Origin: CALODP01 sp942492055
GTDB lineage: Bacteria; Bacteroidota; Ignavibacteria; Ignavibacteriales; Melioribacteraceae
NCBI GenBank assembly: GCA_942492055.1
Contig: CALODP010000015.1
Span: 248,001-312,000, forward strand
Length of the DNA stretch: 64,000 bases
Reading direction: 5' to 3'
Shown piece after piece: positions 54,476 to 63,521 of the stretch (positions within the stretch are counted from its first letter, which is position 1; every line of letters begins with the position of its first letter). A program made the translations under genes and the position numbers. The notes below the pieces were generated by a model. That model did not search any database, had not been told where the DNA came from, and saw only the letters and a program-made list of their open reading frames with translations.

Positions 54476-54717
54476 AAAAATGAAATCTATTTTGGAGAAA
54501 GTCAAATAATTATTTCCTCTTAATTTCTTAATCTTCCGATGTGATAATAGAAAAATGCTGATTATGAGACGTTAAAGGGGTTTTTGAAGAGAAAAAAGAG
54601 AAGAAATAATTTGGAATAGTAGACGAAATACCATACGTTTGTCACCGTTGATTTTATGGATGTTACGATTTGATATGATGTTTGTTTTATGTTTATGTGT
54701 AATTAAGAGGTGAATTT

Positions 54718-55134
54718 ATGGTATTCAAAGAGATACTAAGCTCGGCAACCGGCCCGCTGGTATTGATTTCGGGGATCGGCATTTTTACATTGAGTTTGAA
54801 TGCCCGATACCAACAGAGTTTATCCCGAATTAGGGAGTTATACTCGAACAAATCGAAATGGAAATTGGAAACGTACAAAAAAGAGATGGCGCTGATTATC
54901 AGAAGATCTCATTACTTGAAGTGGAGTTTGACTTCATTGATCTTTTCCACCGTTACAAGCAGTTTTCTTTTGATAATGTCGATAATGGAGGAGTTACTAT
55001 CGACCACACTCCCCGCGATGAAGGTAACATTTCTTGTTATGAGTTCAATCGCTATAACTATTTCGATGGTTTTGTTTTTTCTTGATGTATTGATTTCCCA
55101 GAAGGCGACACTAATTCATATTTCCGACGATTAG
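54718..55134 (+). CDS. DUF2721-family membrane protein
   Basis: The 138-residue protein has three or so transmembrane helices (about 8-28, 66-88, 98-125) with a charged segment between the first two, and the LISGIGIFTLSLNARYQQSLSRIREL stretch typical of DUF2721. Function is unknown. It begins with ATG following GAGGTGA and lies 77 bases before the histidine kinase; the two are probably separate units. Confidence 0.75.
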   Translation: MVFKEILSSATGPLVLISGIGIFTLSLNARYQQSLSRIRELYSNKSKWKLETYKKEMALIIRRSHYLKWSLTSLIFSTVTSSFLLIMSIMEELLSTTLPAMKVTFLVMSSIAITISMVLFFLDVLISQKATLIHISDD

Positions 55135-55211
55135 TTGTTTTGATAGTTTGAAGCTATTTCATTGTTCCCATTTTTTTTGTATAATGAAACAAACTTATAC
55201 GGGAACAAGAA

Positions 55212-56555
55212 ATGCTCCATTTGGATCTCTCCACTCTTTTGATTCTTTTGGTTGTTATAACATCCTTGATGGCCGGGATGATGTTTTACTATACGTACAC
55301 CGTTCCACAGATAAAAGGACCGAAAGAGTGGGGAATTGCTAGCATTCTTTTGATCATATCACTTTTCTTAGTTCTATTCTCATCGAAATTTGGCGATTAT
55401 GTAGCAATTGGTCTCTCATGTACATTTTCAATTGTATCCTATTTTGTCTATTTGATGGGAATTCAGAAATTCAATGGAAAGCAGCCTGTATATTGGTTGA
55501 TAATCGGGATTCCAATAGCACAATTTTTCACCTTTACTCTATTTGAGTTTGTTATTTACTCACCTCTTTTCATGATTTCTTTTTATTTACTATTTAACTT
55601 ACTTTATGCGCTGATTGCCTTGTCGGAGTTTCGCAAACCGGAAGGGAGTGCTTTTGAAGTTCCTTTCAGATTGGGAGCATGGGTATATATTTTACACGGA
55701 TTTACGGTTTTACTTAGAGGAATATATATTTATCTGGATGAGGTTTCTTCACCTTTGCTATTAGGGGATGTAAATCAATTATTCTTTTTATCGAATAATC
55801 TGGCACAAGGACTTCTTTTGTGCGTTTTCATAATGTTAGTTTCAACTCGTCTGAATGTTTTTTTGAAAGATGAGATAGATAATCACAAGAAGTTTTTTTC
55901 AGTTTTGGCTCACGACTTAAACGGGCCTGTAGGGAATTTTTATCAAATGATTAAGTTTGTAAATGAGCATCCCGATATTGAAAGTAAACAAGAGATAATG
56001 GAAGGGCTGGAGAGATTGAGTGGAGCTACGCATACAACTTTGCAAAATCTCCTCTTTTGGGCTAACGACAGAATGAAGGATATGGAACCGGATAAGGAAA
56101 ACGTTAACATCGATGAAATTATTGCCCGTAATCTCAAACTAACAGAGCAGTTGAGAAAATCGAAATCGATTAAGATAAAATACCATAGAGAGAAAGAATT
56201 TTTCATTTATGTCGATGCAGTGATGATTGATACTGTCGTGCGAAACATGATTTCAAACGCTGTGAAATTTACGAACATCGGTGGAATAGTGGAGATATAT
56301 ATGGAAAAAAGCAACGGATATAGAAGTATTGTAATAAAAGATAACGGTGTTGGGATGAGTGAGGATAGAGTTTCTGAAATACTGACAGGGCAAACGAGGT
56401 TCACAACGCTTGGGACTCAAGGGGAAAAGGGGGCCGGAATAGGAATGACCATTTGCAAAGAATTTACAAAGAGAAATAACGGAAAGATTAATATAGAAAG
56501 TGAAGTTGAAAGGGGAACTAAAGTTACAATATCATTTCCGAAAGGGGAAGAATAA
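55212..56555 (+). CDS. Membrane-bound sensor histidine kinase
   Basis: The 447-residue protein has about seven hydrophobic helices (residues 1-215), then a HisKA-like dimerisation segment with His234 in LAHDLNG and a HATPase domain with NMISNAVKF, DNGVGMSED and GAGIGMTICKEF. It autophosphorylates and presumably passes phosphate to a response regulator not adjacent in the window. The nearest orphan response regulator is the LuxR-type at 38245, 17 kb away. The signal is unknown. No HAMP or PAS domain is seen. Confidence 0.88.
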   Translation: MLHLDLSTLLILLVVITSLMAGMMFYYTYTVPQIKGPKEWGIASILLIISLFLVLFSSKFGDYVAIGLSCTFSIVSYFVYLMGIQKFNGKQPVYWLIIGIPIAQFFTFTLFEFVIYSPLFMISFYLLFNLLYALIALSEFRKPEGSAFEVPFRLGAWVYILHGFTVLLRGIYIYLDEVSSPLLLGDVNQLFFLSNNLAQGLLLCVFIMLVSTRLNVFLKDEIDNHKKFFSVLAHDLNGPVGNFYQMIKFVNEHPDIESKQEIMEGLERLSGATHTTLQNLLFWANDRMKDMEPDKENVNIDEIIARNLKLTEQLRKSKSIKIKYHREKEFFIYVDAVMIDTVVRNMISNAVKFTNIGGIVEIYMEKSNGYRSIVIKDNGVGMSEDRVSEILTGQTRFTTLGTQGEKGAGIGMTICKEFTKRNNGKINIESEVERGTKVTISFPKGEE

Positions 56556-56562
56556 AAAAAGC

Positions 56563-58227
56563 CTATAATTGCCACTGAATTGAATCCCACCAAACAAAAA
56601 GAGCTTCTTTTTCTAATCGCAAAACCTCTTCTTTTGTAATACTCTTAGGTAGTGGGAAGAAATAGATCAACTTATTGAAAATCATTTCTCTGCGGGATGG
56701 AGACACTATATTGAAAAGATCAAAGAGAGTAAGGGCATCGGAATACTTCGCTTCGAAAAGTATTTTGGTTAGAGCTTCATATGATTGATCTTCGTTATTG
56801 TATTTGTATAGTTTCTCTTTTAAAACATTAGAAGCTTGGTAATGAACCGGTGTCCCGATATCATGCCCATCTTTGATAAAGCAAAAATACCCCGAAGAAA
56901 GAAAGAGACTTCTCTTTTCCGAAACAATTTCGCTTAATCCTTTTTCCACACTAATAATCAAGTTTCTTGCGGAATCGGTTTTCACTATGAAGTTACTATT
57001 TCTATCCCGAATAGTAATGCCGTTAAATCTGACATTAAAATTGGTTCCGAGAGAAATGTTGGAGAATGATAATCCTCCTTTCGAGAGAATAAGAGTGTTT
57101 GCCGAAGAATGAGCTGTTTCGAGAAGTATTTTGGATTCGGGAAATATCTCGATAACCGCTATGCTCGGAATTTCCAAATGTACTTTTCCTTCAAGTCCGG
57201 TTTCCAGGATATCATCCTCATCGAGAAGGAATTCGTTGGATTGAAAGCCGTTAACCTTGAAAGAACCTGCAAGCGGAGATAGTTTCCAGGGTGCTGTATT
57301 TCCGGCAAGGTGGACAATATAGAAAATCAGAATAACCATTACCAAAGTCGCGAAAGGGAGAGCTAATTTGTAATCCAGAAAATTAATCGAAATTCTCGAG
57401 CTTTGAGTAAGAGATTGTTCACCTCTGATCTTTTGGGAAAGCTCTTTCCGCTTCTGAATACGGATTTTTCTCAATAGTTTTTCTTTTTGAGTTTCTTTCC
57501 CTTTCTTTTTCGCGATTTGTTCACTCTCTCTCAGAAGTTCATCTCTTACCTCCGAAATTATTTCTTCGGGAGGCACGAAATGGAATTGCAACTTCTCAAT
57601 TGCTTCCTGCAGTTTAATTATTTTGTATGTGCTATCAGGAAGGGGAGATGTAGTGGAATCATATTTAGAATTAGAGGAATCGGTATTACAAAGAGATTGT
57701 CGGATATCTTCCGGTAAATTATCGGATGATGTGTCAACAAGAGTACATATTGTATTTATTATTTTTTCTTCGATTTCCTTTTGAGTCAAATCAGTGAAGA
57801 AATCATGAATTTCTCTTACAGAATAATCTCCAACACGATTAAGGGTGAAGATAACTCTATCTGTTTCCGGAAGAGATACAATTTTATTTACAAGTTCATT
57901 TTCCGATTCCAGAATATAATTGAGGTTCTCTTCTTTTTTAATTAAGGCCTGGCTTCTTTTTCCGGTTCTAAATTCATCCAAGGAGGCGAATACTGCGATT
58001 CCTTTTAACCAGAGGAAGAAAGGAGTATCTTCCCTGACAAATTTGATATTTTCCCAAGCGGCAAGGAATATTTCGGTAGTGAGTTCTTTAGCGATAACAC
58101 GATCGGGAAGAATGAAAAGGACAAAATTGTAGATTTGCTTTACATTCATTTCGCAAAGATCTACGAAGGAGTTCTTCCTTCCGCTTTGCGCGTTTTCAAC
58201 AAGGAGGCGGATATAATCGTGTTCCAT
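56563..58227 (-). CDS. ECF-sigma-like region fused through a membrane helix to a FecR-like domain
   Basis: The 554-residue protein begins like an ECF sigma factor: a region 2-like segment (about 15-90, with ELTTEIFLAAWENI) and a region 4-like helix-turn-helix (about 110-165, with LPETDRVIFTLNRVGDYSVREI). A Lys/Glu-rich linker leads to one transmembrane helix (288-308) and then a periplasmic FecR-like beta domain (about 313-445). FecR proteins are normally separate anti-sigma regulators. Here both roles sit in one chain, suggesting a membrane-held factor released by cleavage. The stop-start gap to the pilin-like gene upstream is one base. Sigma motifs are diverged, so loss of sigma activity is also possible. 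Confidence 0.7.
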   Translation of the reverse strand: MEHDYIRLLVENAQSGRKNSFVDLCEMNVKQIYNFVLFILPDRVIAKELTTEIFLAAWENIKFVREDTPFFLWLKGIAVFASLDEFRTGKRSQALIKKEENLNYILESENELVNKIVSLPETDRVIFTLNRVGDYSVREIHDFFTDLTQKEIEEKIINTICTLVDTSSDNLPEDIRQSLCNTDSSNSKYDSTTSPLPDSTYKIIKLQEAIEKLQFHFVPPEEIISEVRDELLRESEQIAKKKGKETQKEKLLRKIRIQKRKELSQKIRGEQSLTQSSRISINFLDYKLALPFATLVMVILIFYIVHLAGNTAPWKLSPLAGSFKVNGFQSNEFLLDEDDILETGLEGKVHLEIPSIAVIEIFPESKILLETAHSSANTLILSKGGLSFSNISLGTNFNVRFNGITIRDRNSNFIVKTDSARNLIISVEKGLSEIVSEKRSLFLSSGYFCFIKDGHDIGTPVHYQASNVLKEKLYKYNNEDQSYEALTKILFEAKYSDALTLFDLFNIVSPSRREMIFNKLIYFFPLPKSITKEEVLRLEKEALFVWWDSIQWQL

Positions 58228-58228
58228 A

Positions 58229-58624
58229 TCAGTTAATTATTTTTATTGATGTTTCATCCGGTGTAATAGTTCCTCTGACAATTACCGGACGCTTGCCATC
58301 ATCTCCGGTTAGTGTTCCTCTGGTATTTATGATAACTCGATCTCTGGCTGCTCTGATTCTAATAATAATTCTACCTAGCTCAGTTTTTCTTCCAATTAAT
58401 TCTTTCGGAGGAGTCCATCCTCTGTAACTTCCGTCTCCTCCCCCTTGTGCCGCGGGAGTTTTGTAATAAGCATTTGCCATAACGGCAAGTTGATTTATTC
58501 TATCGATCATTAAGCTTCTATTCAAATCAACTTGTTGTGCATCATAAAGATTCATGCCGACAACGATAGCAATCCCTACCAGTATTACACCTAACACAAT
58601 AAACAATAACTGTTGAGTTCCCAT
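58229..58624 (-). CDS. Pilin-like single-helix protein (131 aa)
   Basis: The product has a hydrophobic helix (residues about 5-25) right at the N terminus and then a basic, beta-prone domain, as in type IV pilins and pseudopilins. The classical Gly-Phe-x-x-x-Glu prepilin site is absent, so it may be an unprocessed membrane protein. It sits immediately upstream of the sigma/FecR fusion gene, one base apart. Similar short proteins are common in Chlorobi-like genomes; their role is not established. Confidence 0.65.
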   Translation of the reverse strand: MGTQQLLFIVLGVILVGIAIVVGMNLYDAQQVDLNRSLMIDRINQLAVMANAYYKTPAAQGGGDGSYRGWTPPKELIGRKTELGRIIIRIRAARDRVIINTRGTLTGDDGKRPVIVRGTITPDETSIKIIN

Positions 58625-58715
58625 TCTAAATCCTCACATATTTGATATCGGAAAACAAGTCATTTAATATGCTAACAGAAGTTACAGTAGAAAAGTTCAG
58701 AGTAAAAAGAACATA

Positions 58716-59057
58716 TTATTCGAAGCTGTCCAGAGCTTTTTGTACATCATCGAAAGTTTTGAAAACCTTGAACATTCTGGTTGTCTCGAACATTGTCCAT
58801 ACAGGACTATTTACGTCACCCATCACAAGACGAAGATCTCCCCCTTGCGAGGCTGTTTTTTTCAGTGAAACAACAAGTGCTCCTAGAAAAGTAGAGTCCA
58901 TATATAGTATTTGATTACAATCAATAACAATTTTCTTTTCTCCGGAGTCTATTTTCCTATGCAAAAAATCTTTGATAACTTTTGCTTTTTCCAGAGTAGC
59001 GTGCCTTAGATTAATCGATAAAAGGAGAACCCCATTTATTTCTTGTTCTTCAATCAT
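58716..59057 (-). CDS. STAS-domain protein (anti-sigma-factor antagonist type)
   Basis: Starting at ATG 59057, after AGAGGCA, the product is 113 residues: a single STAS domain with VIDCNQILYMDSTFLGAL, in which Ser55 is the conserved phosphorylatable serine. It resembles SpoIIAA/RsbV anti-anti-sigma proteins, which partner-switch with RsbW-type kinases. No RsbW-like kinase or SpoIIE phosphatase is adjacent. An earlier in-frame start at 59108 adds a hydrophobic stretch and is less likely. Confidence 0.85.
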   Translation of the reverse strand: MIEEQEINGVLLLSINLRHATLEKAKVIKDFLHRKIDSGEKKIVIDCNQILYMDSTFLGALVVSLKKTASQGGDLRLVMGDVNSPVWTMFETTRMFKVFKTFDDVQKALDSFE

Positions 59058-59158
59058 ATTGCCTCTGATGAAAATTATTTTATATCCAAAACCAATACAC
59101 AATATCACTACAAATAAAGTAATTTTCCAATCTTTTTTGAAGGAAATAGGTCTTTTTT

Positions 59159-60793
59159 CTATGTTTGTATTACACCGACATTAAATTTATTCGGATTCTT
59201 TGAATGAGCCGCAAGGGATAGAGCCCGGGAAATATGGCTGCGGGTTTCGTCGGGAGAAATTATCTCATCAATCCAAAGTCGTGAAGCGGCGTACAACGGA
59301 GTACTCTTTTCATTATAAGAATTCTTTATTTGAGATAGTATCTTTTCTCTTTTCTCTGCCGCAATGTTATTCTTACGATTACGCAATTTAATATCGAGTA
59401 GAACATTGCTGGCTTGATCTCCCCCCATAACAGCTATTTTCGCATTCGGATAGGAGAAGATAAATCTCGGATCGTACGATTTACCGCACATCGCGTAATT
59501 GCCTGCTCCGAAACTGTTCCCGACAATAATTGTAACTTTGGGGACAACGCTGTTTGCTACGGCATTAACCATTTTCGCCCCGTCTTTAATTATTCCTCCG
59601 TGCTCCGCTTTTGTGCCAACCATAAATCCGGTAACATCCTGAAGGAAAAGGAGAGGGATATTTCGTTGATTGCAATTCATAATAAAGCGCGCCGCTTTAT
59701 CGGCACTATCGGAATAAATAACTCCCCCAATTTGCATCTCTCCGTTTCCGTTTTTCACTATCTTTCTTTGGTTTGCTACAATTCCTACTGCCCAACCCTC
59801 TATTCTTGCATAGGCAGTAATCAGGGTCTTGCCGTATTCGGCCTTGTACTCATCAATCTTGGAGTCATCAACAATTCGAGCTATTATTTCGTACATATCA
59901 TATGGTTTCAATGGCTCCTCGGGAAGTAGAGAATTAAGTTCCTTCGGATCAAATTTCGGTGAATGGGCTTCACTTCTGTTTAGATTGCTTACGGAGTTAT
60001 CGGGAAAGTAACTTACTAATTCCCTGATTTTCAAAATGCACTCTTCATCGTTTTTCATAAGATAGTCCGTTACACCGGAAAGAGAGGAATGTACTTTTCC
60101 TCCTCCCAAAGTTTCGTTATCAACTTCTTCTCCTATTGCGGCTTTTACCAAATGAGATCCGGCCAGGAAGAGAGAGCCTTCGCCATCTACAATCAGGGCT
60201 TCGTCACTCATTATCGGAAGGTACGCCCCTCCTGCTACGCATGGACCCATTATCGCCGATATTTGGGGAATTCCCATCGCGGATATTTGAGCGTTGTTGC
60301 GGAACACTCTTCCGAAATGTTCTTTATCCGGAAATATCTCTTCTTGAAGAGGGAGGAAGACCCCGGCGCTATCAACGAGATATATTATAGGTATTCGATT
60401 TTCCATGGCAATTTCCTGTGCGCGGAGAATCTTCTTTGTTGTCATCGGGAACCAAGCCCCCGCTTTTACAGTGGCGTCATTTGCGACAAGAATAACATCT
60501 TTCCCTGAAACCTTAGCAATACCGGTAACTACTCCGGCGGAAGGGGCCCCTCCGAATTCTTCGTACATACCGTGCGCTGCAAATATGTTGATTTCCCAAA
60601 AACTCTCGCGCGCATCAACCAACTTCGCGATTCTTTCTCGGGCAGTCATTTTCTTTTTTGAATGCTGTTTAGCGATTGCTTTTTCGCCACCTCCCAAGAA
60701 GATTCTCTCTTTCAGAGAATTGAGCGTTTCGATTTTTGTGTTATAATATCTCGAATTACTATTCGGAGGCAATTTTGTTCCGATAGTATTCAT
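59159..60793 (-). CDS. Acyl-CoA carboxylase carboxyltransferase subunit (methylcrotonyl- or propionyl-CoA type)
   Basis: Starting at ATG 60793, which follows a strong GGAGG, the product has 544 residues, the size of a fused beta subunit of methylcrotonyl-CoA carboxylase. The VDSAGVFLPLQEE, GPCVAGGAYLP and GNSFGAGNYAMCG blocks form the biotin-carboxyl and acyl-CoA sites. It carboxylates a branched or short acyl-CoA with the biotin carrier made elsewhere. The acyl-CoA dehydrogenase gene upstream fits leucine or isovalerate degradation. An earlier in-frame start at 60811 overlaps that gene. Confidence 0.88.
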   Translation of the reverse strand: MNTIGTKLPPNSNSRYYNTKIETLNSLKERIFLGGGEKAIAKQHSKKKMTARERIAKLVDARESFWEINIFAAHGMYEEFGGAPSAGVVTGIAKVSGKDVILVANDATVKAGAWFPMTTKKILRAQEIAMENRIPIIYLVDSAGVFLPLQEEIFPDKEHFGRVFRNNAQISAMGIPQISAIMGPCVAGGAYLPIMSDEALIVDGEGSLFLAGSHLVKAAIGEEVDNETLGGGKVHSSLSGVTDYLMKNDEECILKIRELVSYFPDNSVSNLNRSEAHSPKFDPKELNSLLPEEPLKPYDMYEIIARIVDDSKIDEYKAEYGKTLITAYARIEGWAVGIVANQRKIVKNGNGEMQIGGVIYSDSADKAARFIMNCNQRNIPLLFLQDVTGFMVGTKAEHGGIIKDGAKMVNAVANSVVPKVTIIVGNSFGAGNYAMCGKSYDPRFIFSYPNAKIAVMGGDQASNVLLDIKLRNRKNNIAAEKREKILSQIKNSYNEKSTPLYAASRLWIDEIISPDETRSHISRALSLAAHSKNPNKFNVGVIQT

Positions 60794-60807
60794 CTTTTCC
60801 TCCGGTG

Positions 60808-61974
60808 TCAAATGTTTGACAAATATTTACCGATTACCAGGCGTTGCGCTTCGGATGTACCTTCTCCGATTGTTAAAAGTTTTACATCACGATAAAACTT
60901 TTCAACGGGATAATCTTTGGTGAAACCGTAACCGCCAAATATCTGAACCGCTTCGTTTGTCGCTTTGGTGGCTATTTCGCTCGCGAAGAGTTTGGCAGTG
61001 GTTGCTTCAATCAATACCTTTTCTCCCGAATCTTTTTTCGAGGCAGCTTTGTAAGTAAGCAATCGCGCAGTCTCTATTTCTGTTTCCATTTCTGCCAACT
61101 TGAATTGAGTTGCCTGGAAATCGGAGATTGGTTTACCGAATTGTTTTCGTTCCATCGAGTATTTAATAGATTCCGCCAAGCAGCCTTCTGCCAGACCGAG
61201 GCTCAGAGCAGCAATCGATATTCGTCCTCCCTCCAATATTTTCAAAGCTTGTTTGAATCCGTCCCCTTCAATTCCCAAAAGATTTTCTTTCGGGACTTTA
61301 CAGTTATCAAAGATGATTTGCACTGTTTCGCTGGCTCTCATTCCCAGCTTGTTTTCTTTCTTCCCAACGATATAGCCTTCGGAGTCGCGATCTACAATGA
61401 AAGCCGAAATTCCTTTTTTCCCGGCGCTTTTGTTAGTAATTGCCATAACTACGGTTGCGTCGGCAACATCTCCGTGAGTTATAAAATTTTTTGTTCCGTT
61501 AAGAACATAATATTCGCCCTCTTTCTTGGCGATTGTTTTAAGCGCGCCGGCATCGGTTCCGGAATCAGGTTCGGTTAGTGCCCAAGCACCGATAGAGTTT
61601 CCCGAGGTTAGATTAGGTAGATATTTCTCTTTCTGAGTTTCATTTCCGAACATGGTGATATGGTTGGTACATAACCCGTTATGCGCGGCTACGGAAAGGG
61701 AAACGGAGGGATCGATTTTCGCGATTTCTTCAACTACGATAGCGTACTCGGTATATCCAAGTTCCGCCCCCCCATATTTCTCCGGGACAAGTATTCCGAG
61801 AAATCCTAACTTGCCTAATTCTCTCATTAATTCTAGTGGGAAAGTTTGCGTTTCATCTATCTCCATGACGATCGGTTTGATTTTCGATTCCGCAAATTCC
61901 TTTATCGTATCTCGAATGAATCTTTGTTCTTCTGTAAAATGAACAGTGAATTGCTCAGTCTGTTTATTATCCAT
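60808..61974 (-). CDS. Acyl-CoA dehydrogenase
   Basis: The 388-residue protein has the family blocks YGGAELGYTEYAIVVEEIA, ALTEPDSGTDA (FAD and substrate binding), and a C-terminal QIFGGYGFTKDYPVEKFYRDVKLLTIGEGTSE. The catalytic glutamate is expected in the final GEGTSE block of short/branched-chain members, consistent with isovaleryl- or butyryl-CoA dehydrogenase. It is upstream of the carboxyltransferase subunit, so catabolism of leucine or a similar acid is likely; the substrate is inferred. Confidence 0.9.
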   Translation of the reverse strand: MDNKQTEQFTVHFTEEQRFIRDTIKEFAESKIKPIVMEIDETQTFPLELMRELGKLGFLGILVPEKYGGAELGYTEYAIVVEEIAKIDPSVSLSVAAHNGLCTNHITMFGNETQKEKYLPNLTSGNSIGAWALTEPDSGTDAGALKTIAKKEGEYYVLNGTKNFITHGDVADATVVMAITNKSAGKKGISAFIVDRDSEGYIVGKKENKLGMRASETVQIIFDNCKVPKENLLGIEGDGFKQALKILEGGRISIAALSLGLAEGCLAESIKYSMERKQFGKPISDFQATQFKLAEMETEIETARLLTYKAASKKDSGEKVLIEATTAKLFASEIATKATNEAVQIFGGYGFTKDYPVEKFYRDVKLLTIGEGTSEAQRLVIGKYLSNI

Positions 61975-61983
61975 AAGACCTCC

Positions 61984-62937
61984 TTATTTTTCCGTGGCGA
62001 AATCATCAAGAATTTTCCGAGCAAAAGAGTATGGGGAGATATTTCCGGAAATAATTTCGCTCAAAGAGTTCGAAAGCTTTTTCTCGTTTTCGTTTGTCCA
62101 TACGAGTTGATTAAGTTTATCGGCAATTACCTGTCTGATTCTCATGTTCATCTTTTCTTCTCTTTTTTTTCTGAGAGAACCGGAGTTGATCAGGTAGTTT
62201 CTGTGCTCGTGAATTGTTTCGAGTAAGCTGTCTATTCCTTCGTCGTAGACAGCTGTGGATTTTAGAATTGGTGGTTTCCATTCGTTATTAGATATGTCTT
62301 TCAATGCCAAAGTATTTTTCAGTGAAGTAAAGCTTCTTTCGGCTCCTGGACGATCGCATTTATTTATAAGAAAAATATCAGCAATCTCCATCAATCCCGC
62401 TTTCATTGCTTGAATTGAATCCCCTGATTCCGGAACAAGAGAAACTACAGTAGTATCAGCGGCTTTGGCAATATCTATTTCCGATTGTCCGACGCCGACA
62501 GTTTCGAAAATAATAAACTCATATCCGGCAGCGTCAAGTATATCGGCAATATCGGAAGCTTTGCGACTTAATCCTCCCATGCTACCACGTGAAGCAAGGC
62601 TTCGAATGAATGAGTATTGGTTTGTCCCGATTTCACTCATCCTAATTCTGTCTCCCAGAAGAGCACCCCCGGAAAATGGGCTAGTAGGATCTACGGCTAT
62701 TATTGCTGTTGGAATTTGTTTTTCGATAAAGCGTTTTGTCAATTGATTTACTATTGTTGATTTTCCCGCTCCTGGTGGGCCTGTGAGCCCGATTCGATAG
62801 GCCTTTCCTGTGTGTTTATGGATTGCATTCAGTATTTTTTCGGAGGCAGGATATTCGTTTTCAACAATTGAGATTGCTTTGGAAATCACTCTTTTGTTTT
62901 GAGTAGTGAGATTATTTAGAATAAAATCAAGATTCAT
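61984..62937 (-). CDS. meaB: Methylmalonyl-CoA mutase-associated GTPase MeaB
   Basis: The 317-residue G3E-type GTPase has a Walker A motif GPPGAGKST (residues 53-61), VDPTSPFSGGALLGDRIRM and an NKCD specificity motif. MeaB protects and reloads the B12 cofactor of methylmalonyl-CoA mutase. The mutase genes are not in the window, but the acyl-CoA dehydrogenase and carboxyltransferase beside it belong to the same propionate/branched-chain metabolism. It lies three bases downstream of nadD. Confidence 0.92.
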   Translation of the reverse strand: MNLDFILNNLTTQNKRVISKAISIVENEYPASEKILNAIHKHTGKAYRIGLTGPPGAGKSTIVNQLTKRFIEKQIPTAIIAVDPTSPFSGGALLGDRIRMSEIGTNQYSFIRSLASRGSMGGLSRKASDIADILDAAGYEFIIFETVGVGQSEIDIAKAADTTVVSLVPESGDSIQAMKAGLMEIADIFLINKCDRPGAERSFTSLKNTLALKDISNNEWKPPILKSTAVYDEGIDSLLETIHEHRNYLINSGSLRKKREEKMNMRIRQVIADKLNQLVWTNENEKKLSNSLSEIISGNISPYSFARKILDDFATEK

Positions 62938-62940
62938 GAT

Positions 62941-63519
62941 TTACTCGATATAAAGATTGTGATCCTTAATATATTGCGAAATCTTCGCCGGAACGAAATA
63001 GTCAATCGATAACCCCTTTTGTAATCGGTATCTGATATTTGTCGAGGAAATATCTATCACCGGAGTATCGATTATTGTAGCGTTCTCGAAGTACTTGTTT
63101 TTACTATTCTCTTCTTTATCCAAACGTCTTTTTAGTACAATTAGTTTCACAAGCTTGACGATCTCATCCGGATATCTCCATTTATCAAACTTCACAAGAT
63201 TATCGTAGCCTATTATTAGTTCCAAATCCGTGTAGCGTTTTTTCATTTCGAGGATTGTGTTGTATGTGTAGGAAACATCCCCTTTGCGAATTTCGTAATC
63301 GCTCACTTCGAAACCGGGTTGGTTTTCAAAGGCAAGTTTCAGCATTTCAAGTCTGTGTTCCGGGGCAATCGATTTTTTGTCTTGTTTATGGGGGGAAATG
63401 TGACACGGAATAAGAATTAGTTTGTCTAGCTTTCTCTTTTCAAAAACAGATTGAGCAGTAATAAGATGACCATTGTGAATAGGATCGAAAGTGCCACCGA
63501 ATATTCCGACTTTTTCCAA
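62941..63519 (-). CDS. nadD: Nicotinate-nucleotide adenylyltransferase
   Basis: The 192-residue protein begins MEKVGIFGGTFDPIHNGH (nucleotidyltransferase motif, residues 8-18) and ends with the DISSTNIR block; both are diagnostic of NadD, which makes deamido-NAD from nicotinate mononucleotide and ATP. Length is typical. It is upstream of meaB by three bases and downstream of the PrsW-like gene by two, so the last three genes of the window form one unit. Confidence 0.95.
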   Translation of the reverse strand: MEKVGIFGGTFDPIHNGHLITAQSVFEKRKLDKLILIPCHISPHKQDKKSIAPEHRLEMLKLAFENQPGFEVSDYEIRKGDVSYTYNTILEMKKRYTDLELIIGYDNLVKFDKWRYPDEIVKLVKLIVLKRRLDKEENSKNKYFENATIIDTPVIDISSTNIRYRLQKGLSIDYFVPAKISQYIKDHNLYIE

Positions 63520-63521
63520 GC

